Positions 26,320 through 35,031 are shown, counted from the stretch's first letter. The stretch: 64,000 bases of DNA from Anaerobaca sp035448545 (GCA_035448545.1 DAOTJE010000005.1:62001-126000), one strand, 5' to 3'. Notes: generated from the letters alone by a model not told the origin. A program made the numbers and translations.

Positions 26320-28995
26320 TTACGATTGCAGAAACTGGTCGATCTGGCGGGCGGCCCGCATGCCGTCGGCGACGGCGGCGACCACCGTGGAAGGCCCGCG
26401 AACCAGGTCGCCTCCAGCAAAGACGGCACGGCGCGACGTTGCAAGTGTTTCGTCGTTGGTCCGGATGAGTCCGCCGACAATCCGGACCCCGGGCAGTATC
26501 TGCTCCAGGTTGTCCGGAGCCGACTGGCCGATGGCCTCGACGACGAGGTCCATGTCGAGATCGTACGCGCTTGCGGTCACGGCCTGAGGCCGGCGCCGTC
26601 CGCTCGCGTCGGGGTCGCCCAAGCGTGTCGGGCACAGCCGGATTCCCGTCAGCTTGCCGTCTGTGGCGTGGTAGTCCAATGGCTGCGTCAGGATCAGGAA
26701 GTGCACGCCTTCGTTGATCGCCCGCTGCCGCTCGGCGCCCCAGGCGGGCATCTCCTTGAACGAGCGGCGGTAGATCAGATATACATCTTTGGCGCCGAGC
26801 TGTCCGGCGGTCACCGCGACGTCCATCGCGGTGTTGCCCCCGCCGATGACGGCGACGGATTTACCGTTCAGGTTGAGCCGGCCGGACTGCTTGGCTTCGG
26901 ACAGGAAATCCATCGCGTTCCAAAGACCATCGAGTGGCGTGTTGATGATACGGGTCGCCCGGGGCAGGCCCAGTCCGATGAAGGCGGCGTCGAAGCCCTG
27001 TTCCATGATTGTGTCGAGATTGTTCTTGGCGTCAAGCTCCTGGCCCAGACATAGCGTCATGCGATCTTCAGGCACATCCGAAAAGATCGCCTTGAGTTCG
27101 TGGACCAGCGCCCGGTTCTGGCGGTCGGCGGGGATGACGGACTCGACCATCCCGCCGAAGGCGGTGCTCTTGTCGAAGATCGCCACGCTGTGACCAGCCT
27201 CGAGCAGTCGGGCGGCGCAGGCCAGGCCCGCCGGGCCGGCGCCGATGATCGCCACCTTTCGGCCCGTGGCCGTCTGCGGAATCCGCAGCTTCGACCAGCC
27301 GTTCCAGTTGGCCTGCTCGGCAAGATACCGCTGGATGTGGGCGATCGGCAGCGCCCCGTCTGCGATGAAGTGCTGGAGGCAGTGGCCCTGGCATTGCTGC
27401 TCGACCGGGCAGAGCCACGCACAGACCTCGGGAAAGACGTTTGCCCGGCGGATGACCTCGTAGGCCTCCTGCTCTTTGCCGTCGAGAAAGAGCTCGATGA
27501 ATCTCGGGATCTCGATCCCCGCCGGGCAGGCGAGCTGACACGTCGGCTCCTGGCACTTACGACAGTTGTTCGCCAGGCGAAGCAGGTTGTCCTTGTCGCT
27601 CAGGCGACCATGCCGGAAGATTGGCCCGTACACCGCGTGGTCCCGCACGACGCAGCCGGTCCGCCCGCCGTCCCGCATGATCTGCGTACAGGCGCTGCAG
27701 GCGATACAGACCTTCTCGGAGTCCATCTTCCCCTTGCGGACGATATCGCGTGCGAAGTCCGGATAGGCAAAGGCCATCCGTCCGCCGCCGATGATCGTGA
27801 CCAGGCCATTGGTCTTGTTGGCGGCGCCGACGTTGGCCATGAGCGTACGGAGCCAACTGTAGCCGGTCCCGACGAAGGTCATGTCGGGATACGCCTTCTG
27901 GATTTGCCCGGTGACGTTCACGAGCCTCGCGACGCCGACCAGCGGGTGCTCGGGCTCGGGGTAGCCGCCCACGATGGGCTCATTGAAGGGTCGGCCGACG
28001 TGGGGATTGTAGTAGGGATTGGCAACCGTGATATCGATGAGCGTGACGCCGCGGTCCTTGAGCAGGCCGACGAGTCTCTTCGGTTCGGTCAGGTCGGGTT
28101 TGGTGTAGTCGTTCTGGTCCACTGCCCAGCCATAAGGGTAGGGGATTGCGTCGTAGATGCCCAATCGCGTGACGACGCGGGCCTTGGCACCGAGTTCGGC
28201 GCGCACGCGCTCGACGGTCTCGATGAGCAGGCGGGTGCGGTTCTCGAACGAGCCGCCGTACTTGCCCGGGCGGTTGCGGCACGCCAGCAGCTCGTTGATG
28301 AGGTATCCGTGACAGGCCTTGATGTCAACGGCGTCGAAGCCGACCTCGAACGCGATGCGTGCGGCCTCGACGTAGGCGTCCTGGAGCCGGTCGAGGTATT
28401 CGTCAGTCACGAGGGGATAGTCGTCAGGGAGTTTGCTCTGTCCCTTGGCGTGCGGCGGCCACTGCGGCACGAGGCAGTCGCGATATGGGTCGCGCTGTCC
28501 GATGATCGGACGGGCGACCCCGTCGGGCTTGCTGTAGCGGCCCGAATGGGTCAATTGCGCCACCATGACGGGACGATGGTCCTTCCCGTTGGCCTCGGCG
28601 GCCTTGGCTCGCGCTCGCCGGACCATCTCGGCGAAGGCGTCTTTGCTGCCCTTGTGCAACCACAACTGACGCGGGTTGGCGCGGGCCTCGGGCACGACCG
28701 CAATCGCTTCGGCCCACAGCAGTCCTGCCCCTCCGGCGCCGAATCGCTCGTAGCGGCGCACGGTCAGCCTGCTGGGGCGGCCCTCGGCGTCGCCGTCGCA
28801 GCCTTCCATTGCGTGGACGCTCAGGGAATTTGGGATCGTCAGACCGTCGAATGCGACCGGCTGCGCCAGGATCGAAACGTCTTCGATGGCCTCGACATGG
28901 ACGCCCAACCGGCGGTTGAGGTCCTTCAGGTCTTCGACGGTGCGGAGCCGGAACTCCCACGGATGAAGTGGAGCGGTCGATTGTGCGGCCTGAAT
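26320..28995 (-). CDS. Old Yellow Enzyme/GltD-like fusion flavoprotein
   Basis: About 890 aa in three parts. First is an FMN TIM barrel of the OYE/2,4-dienoyl-CoA reductase type (HAMEGCDGDAEGRPS, VAQLTHSGRYSKPDG, GFDAVDIKACHGYL). Second are Cys clusters (CIACSACTQI, NCRKCQEPTCQLACPAG, CAWLCPVEQQCQGHC) as in the Fe-S domain of GltD/dihydropyrimidine dehydrogenase. Third are two dinucleotide domains (AIIGAGPAGLACA, AVIGGGNTAMDVA) ending DLVRGPSTVV. It probably passes electrons from NAD(P)H to an unsaturated or keto substrate. The reading frame extends past the first usable TTG (28908) with family-like sequence to a strong AGGAGG followed by ATC ATT, so an ATT start is proposed. It follows uvrA by about 55 bp. 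Confidence 0.75.
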   Translation of the reverse strand: MQAAQSTAPLHPWEFRLRTVEDLKDLNRRLGVHVEAIEDVSILAQPVAFDGLTIPNSLSVHAMEGCDGDAEGRPSRLTVRRYERFGAGGAGLLWAEAIAVVPEARANPRQLWLHKGSKDAFAEMVRRARAKAAEANGKDHRPVMVAQLTHSGRYSKPDGVARPIIGQRDPYRDCLVPQWPPHAKGQSKLPDDYPLVTDEYLDRLQDAYVEAARIAFEVGFDAVDIKACHGYLINELLACRNRPGKYGGSFENRTRLLIETVERVRAELGAKARVVTRLGIYDAIPYPYGWAVDQNDYTKPDLTEPKRLVGLLKDRGVTLIDITVANPYYNPHVGRPFNEPIVGGYPEPEHPLVGVARLVNVTGQIQKAYPDMTFVGTGYSWLRTLMANVGAANKTNGLVTIIGGGRMAFAYPDFARDIVRKGKMDSEKVCIACSACTQIMRDGGRTGCVVRDHAVYGPIFRHGRLSDKDNLLRLANNCRKCQEPTCQLACPAGIEIPRFIELFLDGKEQEAYEVIRRANVFPEVCAWLCPVEQQCQGHCLQHFIADGALPIAHIQRYLAEQANWNGWSKLRIPQTATGRKVAIIGAGPAGLACAARLLEAGHSVAIFDKSTAFGGMVESVIPADRQNRALVHELKAIFSDVPEDRMTLCLGQELDAKNNLDTIMEQGFDAAFIGLGLPRATRIINTPLDGLWNAMDFLSEAKQSGRLNLNGKSVAVIGGGNTAMDVAVTAGQLGAKDVYLIYRRSFKEMPAWGAERQRAINEGVHFLILTQPLDYHATDGKLTGIRLCPTRLGDPDASGRRRPQAVTASAYDLDMDLVVEAIGQSAPDNLEQILPGVRIVGGLIRTNDETLATSRRAVFAGGDLVRGPSTVVAAVADGMRAARQIDQFLQS

Positions 28996-29050
28996 GATGC
29001 CACCTCCTTGCCTTGGGGCTAATCGATCGCCTCGGACCTGGGAACGGTTT

Positions 29051-31939
29051 TCACGCGAGTTTGGCTCTCAGGAACTTGGCGGTATAGCTCTTGGTGTTCT
29101 TGACGATCTCTTCGGGCGGTCCGGCGACGACCACGGTTCCGCCGCCGTCGCCACCCTCGGGCCCGAGGTCGATAATATAGTCGGCGATCTTGATCACATC
29201 AAGGTTGTGTTCGATCACGATGACCGTGTTGCCCATATCGCAGAGACGCTGGAGCACGTTGAGCAGGTTCTGGATATCGGCAAAGTGCAGGCCTGTGGTC
29301 GGCTCGTCGAGCACGTACAGCGTGTGGCCGGTGTCGGCCTTGCCCAGTTCGGCCGCGAGCTTGACGCGTTGGGCCTCGCCGCCGGACAGTGTGGTGGACG
29401 ACTGGCCGAGCTGGACGTAGCCGAGCCCAACGTCTGTCAGCGTCTTGAGAATGCGGACGATGGTCGGGAAGTTGGCGAAGAAATCGACCGCGTCTTCGAT
29501 CCGCATATCGAGCACATCCGCGATGCTCTTGCCCTTGTAGGTGACCTGGAGCGTCTCCCGGTTGTACCGCGTGCCCTTGCAGTCCTGACAGGTGACATAG
29601 ACGTCTGGCAGGAAGTGCATCTCGATCTTCTTGGTGCCTTGGCCGGCGCAGGACTCACAGCGTCCGCCCTTGACGTTGAAGCTGAATCGTCCGGGTTTGT
29701 AGCCGCGAATCTTCGCTTCCCGTGTCATGGAGAAGAGCTTGCGGATCAGGTCAAAGACGCCGGTGTAGGTCGCGGGATTGCTTCGCGGCGTCTTGCCGAT
29801 CGGCGACTGGTCGATCTCGATTACCTTGTCGATCTGGGAGATTCCGAGGACGTTCTTGTGTTTGCCCGGCTTTTCGCGCGACTGATAGAGCCGGCGTTTC
29901 AGTGCCCGCAGGAGGATCTGGTTGACGAGGGTGCTCTTACCTGAGCCGGAAACGCCGGTGACGCAGACGAAGACGCCGAGCGGGAACTTGACGTCGATGT
30001 CCTTGAGGTTGTGTTCGGCGGCCCCTTTGACCTCGATACACTTGCGCAAGTTGTACTTGCGTCGCTTGGCGGGCAGCTTGATGCTCTTCTTGCCGCTGAG
30101 GTACTGACCGGTGAGCGATTCCTCGCACCGGATGATGTCTTCGAGCGTCCCTTGGGCGACGAGGCGACCGCCGTGGGTGCCGGCGGCTGGACCGATGTCC
30201 ACGATGTGATCGGCGGCGCGGATGATGTCCTCGTCGTGTTCGACGACGAGCACGCTGTTGCCGATCCGCGTGAGTCTCTGGAGGATGCGCAGCAGGCGGT
30301 CGTTATCCCGGTTGTGCAGGCCGATCGTCGGCTCGTCGAGGACGTAGCAGACGCCGACCAGACCGCTGCCGACCTGCGTGGCCAGGCGGATCCGCTGGGC
30401 CTCGCCACCGGCCAGCGTACTACTGATCCGGTCAAGCGTCAGATAGCCCAGACCCACGTCGATCATGAATCCCAGCCGGGTTTTGATCTCCTTAAGAATC
30501 TGGGCGGCAATGACGGTCCGCTCTTCGTCGAGCTTGAGCCGGCTGAAGAACCGCTGGGCGGCATCGATGCTCAGAGCGGTCAGCTCGGCAATGTTCTTGC
30601 CTGCGACGGTGACCGCAATGGCCTCGGGCCGCAGCCGCGCGCCGTGGCAGGTCTGGCAGGGCTGCTCGGACAGATAGCTGTGCAGGCGGGCCTTGACGAA
30701 ATCGCTCGTGGTGTTCTTCCATCGCCGCGTAAGGTTCGGGATGACCCCCTCGAAGGACAGACCGTACTTGTCGCGATCTTCCTCGCTCGTGCCGTACATC
30801 AGGATTCGCTTCAGCTCGGCCGGCAGCTCGTCGTAGGGCATCGCTTTGCTGACGCCGACCCTCCGGCAGAAACGCTTGATCAGGCGGTTGTAGAAGATGT
30901 TCATGCGCTTGCCGCCCTTGCGCCACGCGTCGATCGCGCCGTTTTCGAGTGAGACCGTCTTGTCGGGCACGATGAGCTCCGGATCGAATTCGAGGATGGT
31001 GCCGAGCCCGTCGCAGCTCTTGCAGGCGCCGTACGGGCTGTTGAAGCTGAACAGCCTGGGTGAAAGCTCCTCCAGGCTGGCCTCGGGGTGGTCGGGACAG
31101 GCGAACTTCTCGCTGTAGAGGGTCTCTTCCCAGCCGCCGTCGCCGCCGTTGGGCTTGTCCGATGCAGGCTCCTGGAGCAGGATGAGGACGATACCCTCGG
31201 CCAGCTTCAGGGCGGTCTCAATGGAATCGGCCAGGCGGATGCGGACGCCCTGTTTGATGATCAGGCGGTCGACCACCGCCGCGATATCATGCTTCTTGTT
31301 CTTATCCAGCTCGGGGACGTTGCGGACATCGTAGATCGTGCCGTCGACGCGGACGCGGACGAAGCCCTCCCGCTGGATGTTGGCGAACACGTCCTTGTGC
31401 TCGCCCTTCTTGCCGCGCACCAGGGGGGCGCAGACTTGAATCTTGGTCTCTTCGGGGTGGGTCAGGATGGACTCGACGATCTGGGAGGCGTGCTGGCTGG
31501 TGATCGGACGGCCGCAGACCCAGCAGTGGGGCTGACCGACCCGGGCGAAGAGCAGGCGGAAATAGTCGTAGATCTCCGTGGCGGTCGCGACGGTCGAACG
31601 CGGATTGCTGCTGGCGCTGCGCTGCTCGATGGCAATGGTCGGGGGCAGGCCCGAGATGTTGCCCACCGCAGGTTTCTGCATCTGTTCGAGGAACTGGCGG
31701 GCATAGGCGCTGAGCGATTCGACGTATTTACGCCGGCCCTCCGCGTAGATCGTGTCGAACGCCAGCGAGCTCTTGCCCGAGCCGCTGATGCCGGTGATGA
31801 CCACGAGCTTGTCGCGCGGAATGCTCAGGCTGATATCCTTGAGGTTGTGCTCGGCGGCGCCGGTGATCGTGATGACCTTCTCGTTTCGCTGCGGCATATC
31901 GGTAGCGGACCCAATCCTTCGATTCCGATTCTCGTCCAT
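29051..31939 (-). CDS. uvrA: Excinuclease ABC subunit A
   Basis: DNA-damage recognition ATPase of nucleotide excision repair. The 962-aa protein has two ABC modules. Walker A motifs are GISGSGKSS and GVSGSGKST, and signature/Walker B regions are LAGGEAQRIRLA and LSGGEAQRVKLA with VLDEPT. Zinc-binding Cys pairs occur in FACPDHPE...ACKSCDGLG and in RCESCAGQG...VTCQDCKG. The ATG giving MDENRNRR has GGGGGA upstream; the frame is open 20 codons further and an ATG at 31897 is an alternative. A promoter lies about 60 bp upstream. It may also drive the sugar operon by read-through. Confidence 0.97.
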   Translation of the reverse strand: MDENRNRRIGSATDMPQRNEKVITITGAAEHNLKDISLSIPRDKLVVITGISGSGKSSLAFDTIYAEGRRKYVESLSAYARQFLEQMQKPAVGNISGLPPTIAIEQRSASSNPRSTVATATEIYDYFRLLFARVGQPHCWVCGRPITSQHASQIVESILTHPEETKIQVCAPLVRGKKGEHKDVFANIQREGFVRVRVDGTIYDVRNVPELDKNKKHDIAAVVDRLIIKQGVRIRLADSIETALKLAEGIVLILLQEPASDKPNGGDGGWEETLYSEKFACPDHPEASLEELSPRLFSFNSPYGACKSCDGLGTILEFDPELIVPDKTVSLENGAIDAWRKGGKRMNIFYNRLIKRFCRRVGVSKAMPYDELPAELKRILMYGTSEEDRDKYGLSFEGVIPNLTRRWKNTTSDFVKARLHSYLSEQPCQTCHGARLRPEAIAVTVAGKNIAELTALSIDAAQRFFSRLKLDEERTVIAAQILKEIKTRLGFMIDVGLGYLTLDRISSTLAGGEAQRIRLATQVGSGLVGVCYVLDEPTIGLHNRDNDRLLRILQRLTRIGNSVLVVEHDEDIIRAADHIVDIGPAAGTHGGRLVAQGTLEDIIRCEESLTGQYLSGKKSIKLPAKRRKYNLRKCIEVKGAAEHNLKDIDVKFPLGVFVCVTGVSGSGKSTLVNQILLRALKRRLYQSREKPGKHKNVLGISQIDKVIEIDQSPIGKTPRSNPATYTGVFDLIRKLFSMTREAKIRGYKPGRFSFNVKGGRCESCAGQGTKKIEMHFLPDVYVTCQDCKGTRYNRETLQVTYKGKSIADVLDMRIEDAVDFFANFPTIVRILKTLTDVGLGYVQLGQSSTTLSGGEAQRVKLAAELGKADTGHTLYVLDEPTTGLHFADIQNLLNVLQRLCDMGNTVIVIEHNLDVIKIADYIIDLGPEGGDGGGTVVVAGPPEEIVKNTKSYTAKFLRAKLA

Positions 31940-31997
31940 ACGAATCCCCCGTTCCTGGGGTGTGCATCCGACTTTTCTCGGACGGCACAAACTAACC

Positions 31998-32025
31998 ATT
32001 GTACCGATTCGCCCGGAAAACGCAA
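31998..32025 (-). promoter_or_regulatory. Candidate promoter of uvrA
   Basis: Minus strand: -35 TTGCGT (32025-32020), 16-bp spacer, -10 TACAAT (32003-31998). No inverted repeat resembling a LexA box was noticed. Confidence 0.5.
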
Positions 32026-32210
32026 ACCGCCCCCTCGGCCATTTTCCCGCCCTCCGGCCGCCGGCGTCCGCCTCCAGGGTGTTGTTATCGCGTTTACCAG
32101 GGGCACTGTGGGTGCTACAATGCCTTGTGATTGCGTGGACGATCCGATTGGCGCGCTGGCGGCGGGGGTGCTGCCCCCGTTTGATTGGACCTCATGAGCG
32201 AAGGGATGTC

Positions 32211-32363
32211 ATGGTCATCGATGAGATCGGCAAGGACGAAGACGGCCGGCGCATTGAGATTCTTTTCGGTGCGCTGGCCATGCAGCAATGGGGCATCCGC
32301 CCCGTCTCGGATGAAGAGCGACTCGACCCGAGCCATTATCCGGAGGAGTCCGTGGAGTTCTGA
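32211..32363 (+). CDS. Small hypothetical protein (50 aa)
   Basis: An acidic 50-residue frame starting MVIDEIGKDEDG and ending HYPEESVEF. It has no known motif. A partial ribosome site (GGGATG) and the following co-directional gene 36 bp downstream are the only support. A short GGGGG/CCCCC hairpin sits at 32164-32178 before it. Confidence 0.4.
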   Translation: MVIDEIGKDEDGRRIEILFGALAMQQWGIRPVSDEERLDPSHYPEESVEF

Positions 32364-32399
32364 TGCGCGTCGTCCGGCGCACCAACAGGAGTACGTCTA

Positions 32400-32888
32400 A
32401 TGAATCGGCTTGAGATTGGCTCTTCGGCTTTTAATCAGGTGTTGTTACATGATGTCCCCGTTTACGCGCTGTCTGTGCAGAGGCTGAAGTGCGAGGTCAA
32501 TCTCGTTCTCGATATCGATTACGCGGCGTGGAATCGCTTTCCGGACAACCACTATGAGATTCCGGCGACTCTGACGTTTCTGGATGTCGTTGACCTTCAG
32601 ATCCATCTGGACTGGGGCACTTCGCTTCGCCGAGAAGAACCCTACGGAGTCATCTGTGACTTCTCGGGTCAGATGATCATCTATGATTTCCGGCGGTTCG
32701 CGTATACGGACCCCATTTATACCGAAAGATCCTATTGGCGTTACGAATTGGACTTCTCGGACCCGCGCGACGGGCGAATCAGCCTTGGGGCGAAGGATTT
32801 CACCATCGTGGGCCGACACGACCCCGTACGTTCCAATCAGCAAACGCTTGATCCAGATCAGAGACCGCCTCTGACACGGGGCGGATGA
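32400..32888 (+). CDS. Hypothetical protein
   Basis: A 162-aa soluble protein with alternating beta-strand-like segments (VNLVLDIDYAAW, ATLTFLDVVDLQIHLDW, GVICDFSGQMIIYDF). It has no signal peptide, membrane segment or familiar active site. AGGAG is 8 nt upstream of the ATG. It lies 36 bp after a 50-aa frame and 15 bp before a truncated gene, suggesting a small operon of unknown role. Confidence 0.65.
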   Translation: MNRLEIGSSAFNQVLLHDVPVYALSVQRLKCEVNLVLDIDYAAWNRFPDNHYEIPATLTFLDVVDLQIHLDWGTSLRREEPYGVICDFSGQMIIYDFRRFAYTDPIYTERSYWRYELDFSDPRDGRISLGAKDFTIVGRHDPVRSNQQTLDPDQRPPLTRGG

Positions 32889-32903
32889 AGGAGGACGAAC
32901 GTG

Positions 32904-33065
32904 ATGGACATCGACTACAACAAGGTCGATGATTGCACCCTGGCGCTGCTGTATCTGGTCACATCTGAGGGCAGCTGTGGGGCGCGGGCCAAGGTGTTGT
33001 TCGAACATTTCTTCGCCAGGCCGGGAGGCAGTGGGGCGAAGGAACGATTTACGATGGTCGAGTGA
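32904..33065 (+). pseudogene. Internally deleted DUF6429-like gene
   Basis: A 53-residue frame with a good GGAGG site. The N-terminal MDIDYNKVDDCTLALLYLV and GARA match my memory of the start of DUF6429-type proteins (about 80-90 aa). It then jumps directly to a KVLFEHFF segment resembling their C-terminal LFE/HF end. The central tryptophan-rich block (expected around WKGFDW...LHEKGYI) is missing. The frame stays open, so it could still be expressed as a short protein. Confidence 0.45.
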
Positions 33066-33076
33066 GGGCGGGTAGG

Positions 33077-33820
33077 GTGCCGAAACTGCACAAATGGGAC
33101 TTGTCGTATGCGGAGGCGCGGGAGCTTCAGACGCGTCTGGCGGGAAAGGTGCGGTTCGATCCGTTGAAGACCGAGCCTGAGATTGTCGCAGGTCTCGACT
33201 GTGCGTTCATGGACGGCGGCAAACGCATCGTTGCGGCGGTCGTTGTCCTGCGACGCGTGGCCGCCTCGACTGCAAAGGAGTCGGAAGTCGTTCAGAAGAG
33301 ACCCCATCCCCAAGCTGCGCCTGAGGCTGCCACCCAAACGTTGTTCGAAGTGGTTGAAACCGCCAGCGCCACGATGGACGTGACGTTTCCCTATATTCCA
33401 GGCCTGCTGTCGTTCCGCGAGGCGCCCGCATGCCTGGGGGCGGTCGCGAAGCTCGAAAGCAGGCCCGATCTGTTCCTGATCGACGGGCAGGGGGTCGCTC
33501 ACCCGCGTCGACTGGGACTGGCCGCCCATCTGGGGCTCTTTCTCGACAGGCCCACCATCGGCTGCGCCAAGAGCCGCCTGATCGGCACGTTCGAGGAACC
33601 TGGAACGGCCAAGGGGGCACACAGCCCTCTGTACGACGGCGACGAGATGATCGGGGCGGTCGTTCGCACGCGGACGAGAGTCAAGCCGCTGTTCGTCTCT
33701 GTGGGACATCGCTGCCGACTGGAGGATGCAATTCGCCTGACATTGGCCTGCACGACGAAATACAGACTGCCCGAGCCGACGCGTCTGGCCCATCAGGTTG
33801 TCAGCCAGTTGAAGTGCTGA
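33077..33820 (+). CDS. nfi: Endonuclease V with in-frame repeat insertion
   Basis: Cleaves DNA one base 3' of deoxyinosine and related lesions. The 247-aa protein has the expected order: catalytic Asp in AGLDCAF, wedge and Glu in FPYIPGLLSFREAP, Asp in DGQG with HPRRLG, PTIGCAKSRL, and KPLFVSVGHR. Between AAVVVL and FEVVE are about 27 extra residues compared with E. coli Nfi. This block (V61-T86) is encoded by a palindromic repeat (33257-33333). A GTG at 33077 is used; a GTG at 33062 overlapping the preceding gene is possible. Confidence 0.9.
   Translation: MPKLHKWDLSYAEARELQTRLAGKVRFDPLKTEPEIVAGLDCAFMDGGKRIVAAVVVLRRVAASTAKESEVVQKRPHPQAAPEAATQTLFEVVETASATMDVTFPYIPGLLSFREAPACLGAVAKLESRPDLFLIDGQGVAHPRRLGLAAHLGLFLDRPTIGCAKSRLIGTFEEPGTAKGAHSPLYDGDEMIGAVVRTRTRVKPLFVSVGHRCRLEDAIRLTLACTTKYRLPEPTRLAHQVVSQLKC
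33257..33333 (+). repeat. Palindromic repeat inserted in frame within nfi
   Basis: The ends GTGGCCGCCTCGA (33257-33269) and its near inverse TGAGGCTGCCAC mark a 77-bp unit. The right arm CCATCCCCAAGCT...GAGGCTGCCAC matches the intergenic copy at 17985-18098. The insertion keeps the nfi frame open and falls between core strands of the fold. Confidence 0.7.
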
Positions 33821-33911
33821 ATATCCATCGATGGTTTACCCGCCCGTCTCCCGCGCGGGTCGGAGTGTCGAGGACATTTCCATCCGGGGGCTCCCGGGCT
33901 GGTCGGGAGCA

Positions 33912-34205
33912 TCAGGGAATGCCCGGTCGGTTGCGGCGAGAGTAGCCTGCGATCTGGGAGCGGCCTCGGTCCGGCCCGTAATCGTCGAACAGGCAGACCG
34001 GCACGTAGAACGCCAGCAGGGCCACCAACGCTATGATGCCCACGAGCCACCACTGAAGACAGACATAGAGGAAGACGGAACCGATCGACAGAACGATCAG
34101 CCAGCAACAGACCCTTGTGCGTTGGCCGGTTGAATGCAGACCGTATGCAGACTTCTCTGCGGCCGACGTGGAAAAACGACGTTCCTGTTGCTCTTCCGTA
34201 TGCAT
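33912..34205 (-). CDS. Small two-helix membrane protein
   Basis: A 97-aa protein with two adjacent membrane segments (about residues 32-50 WLIVLSIGSVFLYVCL and 52-70 LVGIIALVALLAFYV), then a charged tail. It is not recognised. The ATG at 34205 has GGAGGAG a few nt upstream. The frame is open upstream through the MITE, which is not credible as coding sequence. A promoter at 34408-34436 would give a leader of about 195 nt. It converges on nfi. Confidence 0.55.
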   Translation of the reverse strand: MHTEEQQERRFSTSAAEKSAYGLHSTGQRTRVCCWLIVLSIGSVFLYVCLQWWLVGIIALVALLAFYVPVCLFDDYGPDRGRSQIAGYSRRNRPGIP

Positions 34206-34307
34206 GGCTCCTCCGCTTGTTTCCGTCCGGAACTTCGTCATCCCCTGCCCGCGTATTATCCGAGAAGAGAACAACAGCACCTGAGACGCCAACGCTGTGA
34301 GTCCCCC

Positions 34308-34455
34308 TTCTTCTCCCGGTTTGCGGACCCCGGCCAGCGGACTTCTCCCTGGATGCACTACCATTGCGTCCGTGACGGTTCCATCTCCGTCCCTCCATGT
34401 GTTCTTCTTCATACCAGAACGGGAGGCAAAAGTCAAGCCAAAACCGGGAGAAGAA
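34308..34455. repeat. Perfect 15-bp inverted repeat beside MITE copy B
   Basis: TTCTTCTCCCGGTTT (34308-34322) and AAACCGGGAGAAGAA (34441-34455), 118 bp apart. The right arm ends exactly where the 9-bp target duplication of copy B begins. A promoter lies between the arms. Confidence 0.6.
34408..34436 (-). promoter_or_regulatory. Candidate promoter of the small membrane protein gene
   Basis: Minus strand: -35 TTGACT (34436-34431), 17-bp spacer, -10 TATGAA (34413-34408). Confidence 0.55.
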
Positions 34456-34463
34456 CCCGGTGT
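34455..34463. repeat. Target-site duplication, left (MITE copy B)
   Basis: ACCCGGTGT directly abuts GGGTGCAC. The identical 9-mer is at 34702-34710. Confidence 0.8.
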
Positions 34464-34701
34464 GGGTGCACTTGATGTTTGTAGGTACACCTTCACGGGG
34501 GTCGCAATCGACTTTGTCATTCCGACCGAAGCGCAGCGGAGTGGAGGAATCTGGCTGCGAACGGGCCATTGCCTTATCCTCGGCCAGATTTCTCCGTGCG
34601 GGCTTCGCCCTTAGTCGAAATGACATCCGCCACGCTCTTCGAGATGACAGCCCCCTTTCCTGGCCTCCCCAGGAACCTACCTACAAACGTGCAGTGCACC
34701 C
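34464..34701 (-). mobile_element. MITE-like non-autonomous element, copy B (238 bp)
   Basis: Reverse-complement copy of 18171-18408: the same length, the same GGGTGCAC/GTGCACCC ends, about six base differences by eye, and its own 9-bp direct repeats. It lies upstream of the small membrane protein gene. Open frames running through it are low-complexity translations of the repeat. Confidence 0.85.
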
Positions 34702-34710
34702 ACCCGGTGT
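34702..34710. repeat. Target-site duplication, right (MITE copy B)
   Basis: ACCCGGTGT, identical to 34455-34463. Confidence 0.8.
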
Positions 34711-35031
34711 CCCGGGCCCGGACGGCATGGGGTCGAGTACCACGAAACGGGGGCCCCCCCCAAGGTGAGCACAGGGTTGAAGAATCGCGGTTCTTCGCGT
34801 AGAAAGAGAACATTTCGACGGCAACGGACGTAGCAACGGGGTTTTGTCTCATGGACAGAAGCCAGTCCGACAGGGTGTTCCACACCCGGCGTGATCCGGG
34901 ACCTGGATCGACCGGCGCCCAGCCGGCGAAGATCGGCCGACAGGCAGATGGGTCCCGATGAGTCTAGGGGCACCCTGCCGGAGGGCGTGGGGGACCTACC
35001 GAAGTTTGTTTGCGAACAGGGGAAAGTCTTT
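34711..35031. other. Leader region upstream of moxR
   Basis: No gene seen. It holds a G/C homopolymer stretch near 34750-34758 and a small hairpin (GAAGAA 34779-34784, TTCTTC 34791-34796). A promoter for the operon should lie here but none stands out. Confidence 0.4.

Noticed and set aside
31940..32210. LexA/SOS box upstream of uvrA
   Set aside because: No convincing inverted repeat of a known SOS-box type was found near the proposed promoter.
33793..34626. Long minus-strand frames running through MITE copy B and the small membrane protein
   Set aside because: Most of the translation is repeat sequence. Only the last part (from the ATG at 34205) has a ribosome site and membrane segments.
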